Positions 1 through 7,900 of a stretch of 64,000 bases of DNA are shown one piece after another. The notes under the pieces are model-generated. The model did no database searches and had not been told where the DNA came from. It saw only the letters and a program-made list of their open reading frames with translations. Within the stretch, counting starts at the first letter, position 1. Each line of letters starts with the position of its first letter. Origin of the DNA: Lentisphaerota bacterium (GTDB taxonomy: Bacteria > Verrucomicrobiota > Kiritimatiellia > CAIQIC01 > Lenti-01); assembly GCA_012514035.1 (NCBI GenBank), contig JAAZBB010000076.1, forward strand, positions 18,500-82,499. The letters are read 5' to 3'. The position numbers were made by a program, and so were the translations under genes.

Positions 1-135
1 AATCACTTTGCCGACATCCTCGGGATGACAGCGCAGTTCAAACACGATGGTCCGCTCGCCTTCGATTTCGGTGATGCGCAGCTCATCGGGATGGTCCACC
101 AGGGCCTTGACGACGTATTCAATCAGTTCTTTCAT
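1..135 (-). CDS. khpA: KH-domain RNA-binding protein KhpA (YlqC), partial
   Basis: This is the N-terminal 45 codons of a KhpA-type RNA-binding protein; the gene runs off the left edge and its C-terminal part is not visible. The start (MKELIEYVVKALVDHPDE) and the stretch ending HPEDVGKVI match the beginning of the family, where the sequence enters the GxxG-containing KH fold just past the edge. KhpA is a small cytoplasmic RNA chaperone that in other bacteria pairs with KhpB. It lies directly after rpsP on the same strand, the usual order ffh-rpsP-khpA-rimM-trmD, so rimM and trmD would be expected beyond the edge. The family call is firm; completeness cannot be judged. Confidence 0.85.
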   Translation of the reverse strand, partial: MKELIEYVVKALVDHPDELRITEIEGERTIVFELRCHPEDVGKVI

Positions 136-168
136 AACAGACCTCGGAAGGGGGACAAACGAGAACAA

Positions 169-193
169 CCCGGCCGGCGCCGGGCCGGCCGGG
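169..193 (-). terminator. GC-only hairpin between rpsP and khpA
   Basis: A 10-bp perfect inverted repeat (169-178 with 184-193, sequence CCCGGCCGGC) closes a 5-base loop in the short rpsP-khpA spacer. There is no T-run on the minus side, so it is more likely an attenuating or mRNA-processing hairpin than a full intrinsic terminator. Confidence 0.35.
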
Positions 194-208
194 GGCCGCA
201 ACGGAGCA

Positions 209-463
209 TCAGGCCGTCGGCGCGGCCTTGCGGCTCTTCTTGATGAGAACGGCGACCGTTTCGCTCGGCTGGGCGCCCTTGGCGAGCCAAGCCTCGGCCT
301 TGGCCAGGTCGAGCTTGTAGTTGTCGGTTTTCTTGCCGGGCTCGTACCACCCGAGTTCCTCGAGGAAGCTGCCGGCGTTGGCGCTGCGGACATCCGCAGC
401 GACGATACGGAAGAACGGCTTCTTGTTGGCGCCCATGCGGCGCAGACGAATTTTGACTGACAT
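209..463 (-). CDS. rpsP: 30S ribosomal protein S16
   Basis: S16 is a primary-to-secondary binder of the 5' domain of 16S rRNA and is needed for 30S assembly. The 84-residue product begins [21 protein letters not shown], the hallmark N-terminus, and carries the conserved segment [11 protein letters not shown] in the middle. The ATG at 463 is preferred over an upstream in-frame start because an AAGGA ribosome site lies just before it and the upstream residues do not resemble S16. It sits downstream of ffh and upstream of khpA, a widespread arrangement linking ribosome assembly with SRP. Confidence 0.97.
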   Translation of the reverse strand: MSVKIRLRRMGANKKPFFRIVAADVRSANAGSFLEELGWYEPGKKTDNYKLDLAKAEAWLAKGAQPSETVAVLIKKSRKAAPTA

Positions 464-551
464 GTGGGTATCCTTGTTGTTGCCTTGTGTTGCCGCCCCG
501 GGCGCGGCCAAACCATGCAGAGGCCCGGGCAGGGTGGAAACGGCGCCTCTT

Positions 552-1889
552 TTAGCCGAAAAGCCTTCCGCGAGGCAATCTTTTTTGCATCTGCTTCATT
601 TTCTTGGCCATTTGCCGGGCCTGGCGGAAGCTGCGCAGCAGATCGTTGACGTCGCTGACGGACCGGCCGCTGCCGCGGGCGATGCGCTTGCGCCGGCTGG
701 CGTCGATGAGGTCGGGATGGCGCCGTTCGCGGGGGGTCATGCTCAGGATCATGGCCTCGGTTTTCTTTAACTGTGCGCCGGAATCGTTGGCGATCCGGGC
801 GCGGACCTCGCCGGCGATGGCGCCGGTTCCGGGCAGGAGTTCCAGCAGCTTGCCCAAGGAGCCCATTTTCTGGACCTGGCGCAATTGGGCGAGGAAGTCG
901 TTCAAGTCGAGCTCCTGCCGGCCCCGGAGCTTCTGCTGCAGCTTTTCGGCTTCGTCCACATCCAGGGTTTCCTGGACTTTTTCGACGAGGCTGACCACAT
1001 CGCCCATGCCGAGGATGCGGGCGGCCATGCGGTCGGGATAGAACGCCTCCAGGTCCTCCGGCCGTTCGCCCGTGCCGATGCGCAGGATGGGACAGCCCGC
1101 GACGGACACAACCGACAGGGCGGCCCCGCCGCGGGCGTCGCCGTCGAGTTTGGTCAGGATCAGGCCGGTCAGGCCCAGGGCATCGTGGAAGGTCTTGGCC
1201 ACGTTGACCGATTCCTGGCCGATGGCGGCATCCAGCACGAGCACGACATTCTGCGGTTCGGTGGCGGCCCGCAGCGCCTTGAGCTCGTCAACCAGCTCGG
1301 TGTCGATTTGAAAGCGCCCGCCGGTGTCGTAGAGCACGATGTCGTAGTAGTTCTGCCGGGCGAACCGGAGGGCGCGGCGGGCGAGGTCCGGGACGGTCTC
1401 GCCCGATTCAGGCTTGAGGATGCCGGCGCCGGCCTGCTGCGCCAGCACTTCGAGCTGTTCCACGGCGGCGGGCCGGCGGATGTCGCCGGCCACCAGCAGG
1501 GTTTTGCGGCCCTTCTGCTTCCACTGGCGCGCCAGCTTGCCGGCGGTGGTGGTTTTGCCGGAACCGTGCAGGCCCAGGAGCATCACCTGCGCGGGGATCG
1601 CCGCCAGGTTGAAATCCTTCTGCGCGCCGCCGAAGAGGGCGATCAGTTCATCGTGAATCGCCTTGATAATCTGCTGGCCGGGGGTGACGCTGGCCAGGAC
1701 TTCCGCACCGAGGCTTTTGGCCTTGACGCGCTCGATGAAGTCCTTGGCGGTGGCGTAGTGGACATCCGCCTCGAGCAGGGCCAGGCGCACTTCCCGCAGC
1801 GCTTCCTGGATGTTCTGCTCGGAAATCCGGCCATACCCCCGCAAATTGCGGAAGACCGATTGGAGGCGGCTCGACAGGCGATCGAACAT
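552..1889 (-). CDS. ffh: Signal recognition particle protein Ffh (SRP54)
   Basis: Ffh is the GTPase of the signal recognition particle: it binds 4.5S RNA and signal sequences of nascent membrane proteins and docks with FtsY. The 445-residue length is typical. An N-terminal helical bundle is followed by the NG domain with G1 [15 protein letters not shown] (about 104-118), the insertion-box motif [10 protein letters not shown], and [11 protein letters not shown] Met-rich M domain follows, with the signal-binding stretch near residues 315-430 and a basic tail [14 protein letters not shown]. The G3 motif reads DTGGR where DTAGR is usual. The start lies 2 bases after the stop of the membrane zinc-finger gene, indicating one operon. 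Confidence 0.97.
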   Translation of the reverse strand: MFDRLSSRLQSVFRNLRGYGRISEQNIQEALREVRLALLEADVHYATAKDFIERVKAKSLGAEVLASVTPGQQIIKAIHDELIALFGGAQKDFNLAAIPAQVMLLGLHGSGKTTTAGKLARQWKQKGRKTLLVAGDIRRPAAVEQLEVLAQQAGAGILKPESGETVPDLARRALRFARQNYYDIVLYDTGGRFQIDTELVDELKALRAATEPQNVVLVLDAAIGQESVNVAKTFHDALGLTGLILTKLDGDARGGAALSVVSVAGCPILRIGTGERPEDLEAFYPDRMAARILGMGDVVSLVEKVQETLDVDEAEKLQQKLRGRQELDLNDFLAQLRQVQKMGSLGKLLELLPGTGAIAGEVRARIANDSGAQLKKTEAMILSMTPRERRHPDLIDASRRKRIARGSGRSVSDVNDLLRSFRQARQMAKKMKQMQKRLPRGRLFG

Positions 1890-1891
1890 GA

Positions 1892-2335
1892 TCAGTCTTC
1901 AACCGGCGCCGCGGCGGCATCCGGCGCGGGACTGCGCACAAGACCGCGGCCCCCGCACCGGGGACAAACGCCGACTTCGCCATCGGCGGAAACCCGGCCC
2001 ATGCCGGCGCAGAGCGGACAGAGGTGGTCGGCCGGATCCAGGCGGCGGATCATGTGAAAGCCCACTCCCAGGCAGACCGGACACATGGTCGGCGCGCCCG
2101 TATCGGGCAGATACGTGCCGGTGCCCAGGCAGGTATCACAGACGATTTTTTCCGCGCCGCCCGGCGCCGTGGCGCCTGGCGCCCCGGGCTCGAGGCCTTT
2201 TTTCATCAACATCCATTTCTGGAGTTTTTCGGCAAAGGGTGAGGGCATGATGTTCTCGGCCCCGGCTTCGCGGGCCCGCTGCATCCATTGAAACTGCAGG
2301 TAGGCGCCCCCCACCACCAGCAGCAGGATAAGCAC
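1892..2335 (-). CDS. Membrane-anchored DnaJ-type zinc-finger protein (no J domain)
   Basis: With a GTG start at 2335 this is a 147-residue protein of unknown function. It has one N-terminal hydrophobic segment (about residues 2-13, LILLLVVGGAYL), a linker, then four CxxC motifs at C66/69, C85/88, C106/109 and C124/127. Several are followed by GxG (CLGTG, CLGVG, CAGMG, CGGRG), the signature of the DnaJ/Hsp40 cysteine-rich zinc domain. There is no J domain. It lies between prmC and ffh, 2 bases from ffh. The start is uncertain: the frame is open upstream through basic residues (KGKRIYG) but offers no ATG/GTG/TTG before 2335, only an ATA overlapping the prmC stop. A membrane-tethered zinc-ribbon chaperone or thiol role is inference. 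Confidence 0.7.
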   Translation of the reverse strand: MLILLLVVGGAYLQFQWMQRAREAGAENIMPSPFAEKLQKWMLMKKGLEPGAPGATAPGGAEKIVCDTCLGTGTYLPDTGAPTMCPVCLGVGFHMIRRLDPADHLCPLCAGMGRVSADGEVGVCPRCGGRGLVRSPAPDAAAAPVED

Positions 2336-2382
2336 CCCGTAGATGCGCTTGCCTTTGGGTTGCGGCGTGGTGAAATGCCGCC

Positions 2383-3249
2383 TTATGTCCGGCTCCGCTC
2401 GGCCACCGCCAGGCGCGGGTTTCCGGCGAAGTCGGATTGGATTGCCACGAACTTGAAATGGGCCTTGGGGCACAGCAACTCCCGAACCGCATCGGCTTGA
2501 TCTTCGCCGATTTCGATCATCAACCTTCCACCCGGCAAGATAACACGGGCGGCCTCGGAAACAAGCCGCGAAATGATGCGCAAGCCGTCCGGGCCCCCGT
2601 CCAGCGCTCCGCGGGGTTCGTAGTCCCGGATGCTCCGGGGCAGGCGAATGCATTCGGCGGTGGATACATATGGTGGATTGGAAACCACGAGATCGGCGCT
2701 TGCGGCGGGCAGGTCCGCCAGCAGGTCGGCATGCAGGAAATCCACGACCACGCCCAGGGCCCGGGCATTTGCGCGGGCCAGATCCAATGTGGCGGCACAG
2801 ACATCCGTGGCCACCACCCGGGCCTGGGGCACACGCTTCGCCAGGGCGCAGGCAATGCAACCGGTGCCCGTGCCGACATCCACCACCACGGGCGTGCCGG
2901 TCCGGCTGCGCAGGAACTCCTCGGCGCACCGGACCAGCCCTTCGGTCTCGGGCCGCGGAATCAACGCCCGGGGGTCGCACTGGATGCGCAGGCCCATGAA
3001 ATCCGTCTCGCCGATGACATACTGGACTGGCTCATGGCGTTCGAGTCGTCCCAGCATCGTCCCGAACTGCCCGGCCTCTGTCGGAGCTGGAACGTCATCG
3101 AGATGCCGCAGCACATCGAGCAAGCCGCAGCCCAGCAGGTGGCCGGCCACCCAGCGCAGCTTGTTGTCCGCCTCATCGATTCCGGCCTGTTCCAGTCGGG
3201 CCCGGCCGCGGGCCAGCAGTTTCCCCCAGCTCGGCGCGCGAGCCGGCAT
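2383..3249 (-). CDS. prmC: Peptide chain release factor N5-glutamine methyltransferase PrmC
   Basis: PrmC methylates the glutamine of the GGQ motif of release factors RF1 and RF2, raising termination efficiency. The 288-residue product has the N-terminal helical RF-binding domain (about 1-95). The SAM-dependent Rossmann domain carries DVGTGTGCIA (motif I, about residue 122) and the diagnostic NPPY (about 192) that contacts the target Gln. Its start codon shares one base with the prfA stop (TGATG), so enzyme and substrate are translationally coupled, the classic prfA-prmC arrangement. Confidence 0.96.
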   Translation of the reverse strand: MPARAPSWGKLLARGRARLEQAGIDEADNKLRWVAGHLLGCGLLDVLRHLDDVPAPTEAGQFGTMLGRLERHEPVQYVIGETDFMGLRIQCDPRALIPRPETEGLVRCAEEFLRSRTGTPVVVDVGTGTGCIACALAKRVPQARVVATDVCAATLDLARANARALGVVVDFLHADLLADLPAASADLVVSNPPYVSTAECIRLPRSIRDYEPRGALDGGPDGLRIISRLVSEAARVILPGGRLMIEIGEDQADAVRELLCPKAHFKFVAIQSDFAGNPRLAVAERSRT

Positions 3250-4343
3250 CAGCGGGCCGACCCCGTCTGCGCTGCCAGCCGCAGTTCGATGTCGCGCGCC
3301 TGGAGCGCGCCGATCACCTCGTCGAGCTGGCCTTCCAGGATCTGATCGAGCGAATAAAGCGTCAAATTGATGCGGTGGTCGGTCAGGCGATTCTGGGGAA
3401 AATTATAGGTGCGGATGCGTTCGCTGCGGTCGCCGGAACCGATCTGGGACTTGCGTTCGCTCGCCAGCTTGGCGCTGTCCTGCTGGCGTTTCAGGTCGAG
3501 CAGCCGGGCGGCCAGCACCTTCATGGCTTTTTCGCGGTTGCGGTTCTGGCTGCGTTCGTCCTGGCAGGCTACCACCAGCCCCGTGGGCAGGTGCGTCAGG
3601 CGGATGGCCGATTCGGTCTTGTTGACCTTCTGCCCGCCGGGGCCGGAGGCGCAGAACAGATCCACCCGCAGATCCTCGGGCTTGATCTCCACCTCGCTGA
3701 TCTCCTCGACCTCGGGCAGCACGGCCACCGTGGCGGCGGAGGTGTGGATGCGGCCCTGCGCTTCCGTTTCGGGCACGCGCTGCACCCGGTGCCCGCCGCT
3801 CTCGTAGCGGAGGGTCTTGTAGACATCCGTGCCCTCGACGGAAAAAACGATTTCCTTGTAGCCGCCCAGGTCGGAAGTCGCGACATCGATGATCTGCGTT
3901 TTCCAGCCGCGGGCGTCGGCGAACTTGGAATACATCCGGAAGAGGTCGCCCGCAAACAGCGCGGCCTCCTCCCCGCCGGTGCCGGCGCGGATTTCCATGA
4001 TGGTGTCGCGGCTGTCCTCGGGATCCGGCGGCAGCATCAGGGCCAGAAGCCGGCGCTCCGCCGCGGCCTGCCTCGCCTCCAGTTCCGTTTTTTCCGTCCG
4101 GGCGATCTCCATCAGTTCCGGATCGGCGGCGCCGTCGGCCAGCAGCTCGGCGTTGCCGGCCAGCATTTGGCGCAGGCGGCCGAAGTCCGCCGCGGCCTGC
4201 AGCAGGTCGCGCAGGCGCTGGTGTTCGCGCACCAGTTCCTTGAAGGTGCGGGGGTCGGCGGCCGCGCCCGGCACGGACATGGTCTGCTCGAGCTCCTCGG
4301 CTCGGGCGGCGACTTGCTTGAAATAGGCGGGATCCAGTTCCAT
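3249..4343 (-). CDS. prfA: Peptide chain release factor 1
   Basis: RF1 reads UAA and UAG in the ribosomal A site and triggers peptide release. The sequence shows the catalytic GGQ within [14 protein letters not shown] and the class I recognition region [12 protein letters not shown], which matches RF1 (PxT type) rather than RF2 (SPF). I place the start at the ATG at 4343 (MELDPAYFK), giving 364 residues, close to the family norm. An ATG ten codons upstream (4373) is also possible; neither has a clear Shine-Dalgarno. It is followed without a gap by prmC and preceded by rpmE. Confidence 0.95.
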   Translation of the reverse strand: MELDPAYFKQVAARAEELEQTMSVPGAAADPRTFKELVREHQRLRDLLQAAADFGRLRQMLAGNAELLADGAADPELMEIARTEKTELEARQAAAERRLLALMLPPDPEDSRDTIMEIRAGTGGEEAALFAGDLFRMYSKFADARGWKTQIIDVATSDLGGYKEIVFSVEGTDVYKTLRYESGGHRVQRVPETEAQGRIHTSAATVAVLPEVEEISEVEIKPEDLRVDLFCASGPGGQKVNKTESAIRLTHLPTGLVVACQDERSQNRNREKAMKVLAARLLDLKRQQDSAKLASERKSQIGSGDRSERIRTYNFPQNRLTDHRINLTLYSLDQILEGQLDEVIGALQARDIELRLAAQTGSAR

Positions 4344-4427
4344 GGCTTGCGGGAGCGACAGGAATCGATACACAAAACGGGCCGGATGCTCCCACGCAGG
4401 GACGATCCGGCCCGGCCTGGCGCAACC

Positions 4428-4643
4428 CTACTTCTTGGCGGCGGCTTTGCGGGCGTACCGCTTGTTGAAGCGGTCCACGCGGCCTTCGGTGTCGATGAAT
4501 TTCGCCTGTCCGGTGAAATACGGATGACAGGCCGCGCAGGTGTTGATGTTCATGCTCTTGACCGTGGAACGGGTCTTGAGCACGTGGCCACAGGCGCAGG
4601 AGATGGTGGCGTCGTTGTACTTGGGATGGATTTCTTTTTTCAT
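4428..4643 (-). CDS. rpmE: 50S ribosomal protein L31, zinc-binding form
   Basis: This 71-residue protein begins MKKEIHPKY and carries Cys16, Cys18, Cys36 and Cys39, the four zinc ligands of the C+ form of L31. L31 bridges the 50S central protuberance and the 30S head. The conserved block HPYFTGQAKFIDTEGRVDRFNKRY is complete apart from minor substitutions. It opens the minus-strand block that continues with prfA, the common rpmE-prfA-prmC order. Confidence 0.96.
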   Translation of the reverse strand: MKKEIHPKYNDATISCACGHVLKTRSTVKSMNINTCAACHPYFTGQAKFIDTEGRVDRFNKRYARKAAAKK

Positions 4644-4968
4644 GAATTCAGGGTTCCGGGTCCGCCACGGCCGGAGGCGGCCAAGGCGAAAAACGCGCGC
4701 AACCTACCACCCGACCCCGCCCTTGGCAAGCGGCAATTCTGACTTTGTCGGCCTTCGGCGCGCATCTGCGATTCGGTGCCCCCCGCCACGATTCAGGGTG
4801 CCATGAACGGGCGCGTGCTAACGCGAGCCCCTCAGGCGACTTCGGTCCGTAGTCCAGCCGTCGGCTGAGTTCCGACACGCAATCGCAGGTGCGCGCCCGG
4901 CCTTCGCGTCATTCGCCTTCCTTATCATTGCTTTCCCAACCGGGTGTGCTAGCTTGTCGCAATACCTC
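4644..4968. other. 325-bp divergent intergenic region
   Basis: This spacer separates rpmE (minus) from the secreted protease gene (plus) and should hold both promoters, but I could not identify a convincing -35/-10 pair for either. It contains a perfect 13-bp palindrome, CAGCCG-T-CGGCTG (4855-4867), about 100 bases before the protease start, which could be an operator. No RNA gene or ORF with family resemblance was seen. Confidence 0.5.
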
Positions 4969-7900
4969 ATGACACAGCGCGCCTTGATTCGCCTGGCTTG
5001 GATTCCCGGGCTCCTCCTTCTCGGCCTCGCCCTTTGGCTTGGACGACGGGACGCCGGGCGGCCAGATCCGATCCCCTCCCCGACGCCGGAAGAAGCCAAC
5101 CGCCGGGCCGCGCCCATTTTGCAGAAGATCCAACAGCAACTGACCGCCACTCCTGCCGCCCGCCTTCCCGATGGTCCGGCCATCCGCCTGCGATCGGCCA
5201 CCATTTTTCCGTCCGCCGCGCCGCTGAATACAAACCTCCTGGCACACGCTCGCCCCTCCGCGCGCGGATATCCCTGGATGGTTCTATTCGATGGCCCGGT
5301 CCAACCGGAATGGCAAAGCGCCCTCGAAGAGGCCGGGGCCGTCATCCGGTCGTATCTGCCTGACCACGCGCTGCTCATCGAAGCCCGGCTGGATGTATTG
5401 GGAGATCTCGGCCGCCGCGCCCCGCTGGCATGGGTTGGCGAATATCTGCCGCTGCACAAAATCCAGCCGCTGCTGGCCGCGCTGGCCCGTCAGGAACCGG
5501 ACCTGTCCGTGCCGGTCACACTCCAGACCTTTGCTCCGGAAGACGTCCATGACATCGCCCGGCAATTGCAGGCGGCTGGGGCCGCCCATATCCGGACCAC
5601 GCCGGCAAAACGCTGGGGGCTGGTGCGGGCCATGCTGCCCGCGCGCGCGGTCATGGAGATGGCGCAACGGCCCGAAGTCCAATGGATCGAACACCGGGCA
5701 ACGCCCCGGCTCCTCAATGATCAGGCGCTCGCCAGCAACCGGCTCAACGTCGCCGCGGCCCGCGATCAATACGGACTGGACGGCTCCGGGCAGATCGTCG
5801 CCATCGCGGACACCGGGCTCGACACCGGCAAAACCAACACCTTGCATCCGGATTTCGAGGGCCGCCTCCTCCATGTCTTCGACATCGGCCGGCTGACGAA
5901 CTGGAGCGACACCTATTACCACGGCACCCACGTTGCAGCTTCATTCGTCGGAACCGGCGCCGCCTCGGGCGGGCAGTACCGCGGGGCCGCGCCCGCCGCG
6001 CAGCTGGTGTTCCAGTCGTTCCTCACGGCCAGCCTGACGCTGGCCGCGCCGGACGATCTCAACGAGCTCTACCTGCCGCCCTACGAGTTCGGGGCCCGCA
6101 TCCATTCCGACAGTTGGGGCAGCGCGGTGGACGGTGCCTATGACTCGGATGCCATGACCACCGACGAATTCATCTGGGACAACCCGGACATGCTGGTGAC
6201 CTATGCCGCCGGGAACGCCGGCACCGATGCCGATCGCGACGGCGTGGTGGACACGCTCTCCCTCAATTCGCCCGGCTCGGCAAAAAACGTGCTGACGGTC
6301 GGCGCCTCCGAGAGCGGCCGGCCCCCGGGCAGCGGCGGCAGAACCGCGAGCCTTTACGGCAGCAGTTGGGCGGCGGATTTCCGGACACCGCCGATCTCCA
6401 CCGATCTGATCTCCTCCAGCCCGAATGGAAATCCCCAGGGTATCGTGGCTTTTTCCTCCCGGGGTCCCGCGGCCGACGGCCGGATCAAGCCTGACGTGGT
6501 GGCCCCTGGGTCCGACATCGTCTCGGCCCGATCCCGGGCCTCCAGTGATACCGGCTGGGGGGTACTGGCCGCCAACACCAACTACTGCTTCCTCGGCGGC
6601 ACCAGCATGGCGACGCCGCTGGTGGCGGGCGCGGCCACCCTCGTCCGCCAGTATTGCGCCGAGCGCCTCGGCCTGCCCAATCCTTCGGCCGCCTTGCTCA
6701 AGGCGGCCCTGGTCGGCGGCGCCCGCTCCCTCTCCCCCGGACAATACGGCACCAACGAGTTCCGGGAAATTCCCCCTACGCCGCGGCCGAACAACGTCGA
6801 AGGCTGGGGGCAGACGGACTTGACTGGCACGTTGTTCCCGCCGGCCGGCATGCAGGCCGTGTTGATGGAAGGTTCTGCGGCTCTGCCTGCGGGCAGCAGC
6901 CATGCGTTCGACTTCTATGTGCATGACTCCGCGCCGTTGACGGTGGTCATGGCCTACAGCGACTATCCTTCCGCCTTGGCGGCGGCCGTCAACCTGGTCA
7001 ACGACCTCGATCTGTTATTGCTGGATCCCGCTGGCACCCCGTACCATCCCAACGGCCTCGACGGTCCCGACAGCCTCAACAATGTCGAAGGCATCGACGT
7101 GGCCGCCGCCGCCACCGGACGCTGGACGCTGGCAGTCTCCGCGCCCAACGTGCCGGAAGGCCCCCAACCCTATGGCCTGTATCTGCGCGGCGCCATTTGG
7201 ATGCCGATCCAGCTCGACCATGAGCCGCTGGCCAACACGTTCGACACCAGCGGCGACTACCTGATCACCGCCGAGGCTTCCTCGGTCGCCGGGGTTGATC
7301 CGGACACGATCCGGCTGCATTGGAACATCACGGGAAGCAGCAACGAATTCACCACCGTCACCATGTTGACCACCAACGGGAGGGTCTTCACGGCAGCCAT
7401 TCCCGCCCAGCCGGTCCATACGCGCGTTTTCTATTATCTGTCCGCCGGACCGGCGGAATTCCCGGCGTTTCATCCGCCCGCTGCGCCGGCGGAGTACCAT
7501 GCTTTCGATGTCACCATCCCCCTGTCCCTGACAATCGGCGGCTCACCATCAAACAGCTTCACCGCGCAGCCGGACTACGGCGAGCACATTCTGGCCTCCA
7601 ACACCGCCGTCAGCGCCAGCGCCAGTTATCCGCTCGCCGGCACAAACGGCTGGCGCACCGCCTGCATCGGCTGGCAGGGGACCGGTGCCGTGCCGCCGGC
7701 AGGCCCGCTGGATTTCGTGGATTTCAGGCTGACGGCTGATTCCACCCTGACCTGGCTGTGGCAAGACCAGGTCGCATTGATGCACACGTCCTCGCCCTAT
7801 GGCGCCATTGGGGCCGTCACCTGGCATCCCGTCGGCGAGACGGCCTCCAGCCTGATCGCGCCGGAGAGTCACGTCTTCAACAACGTCCCGCTGACCTTCG

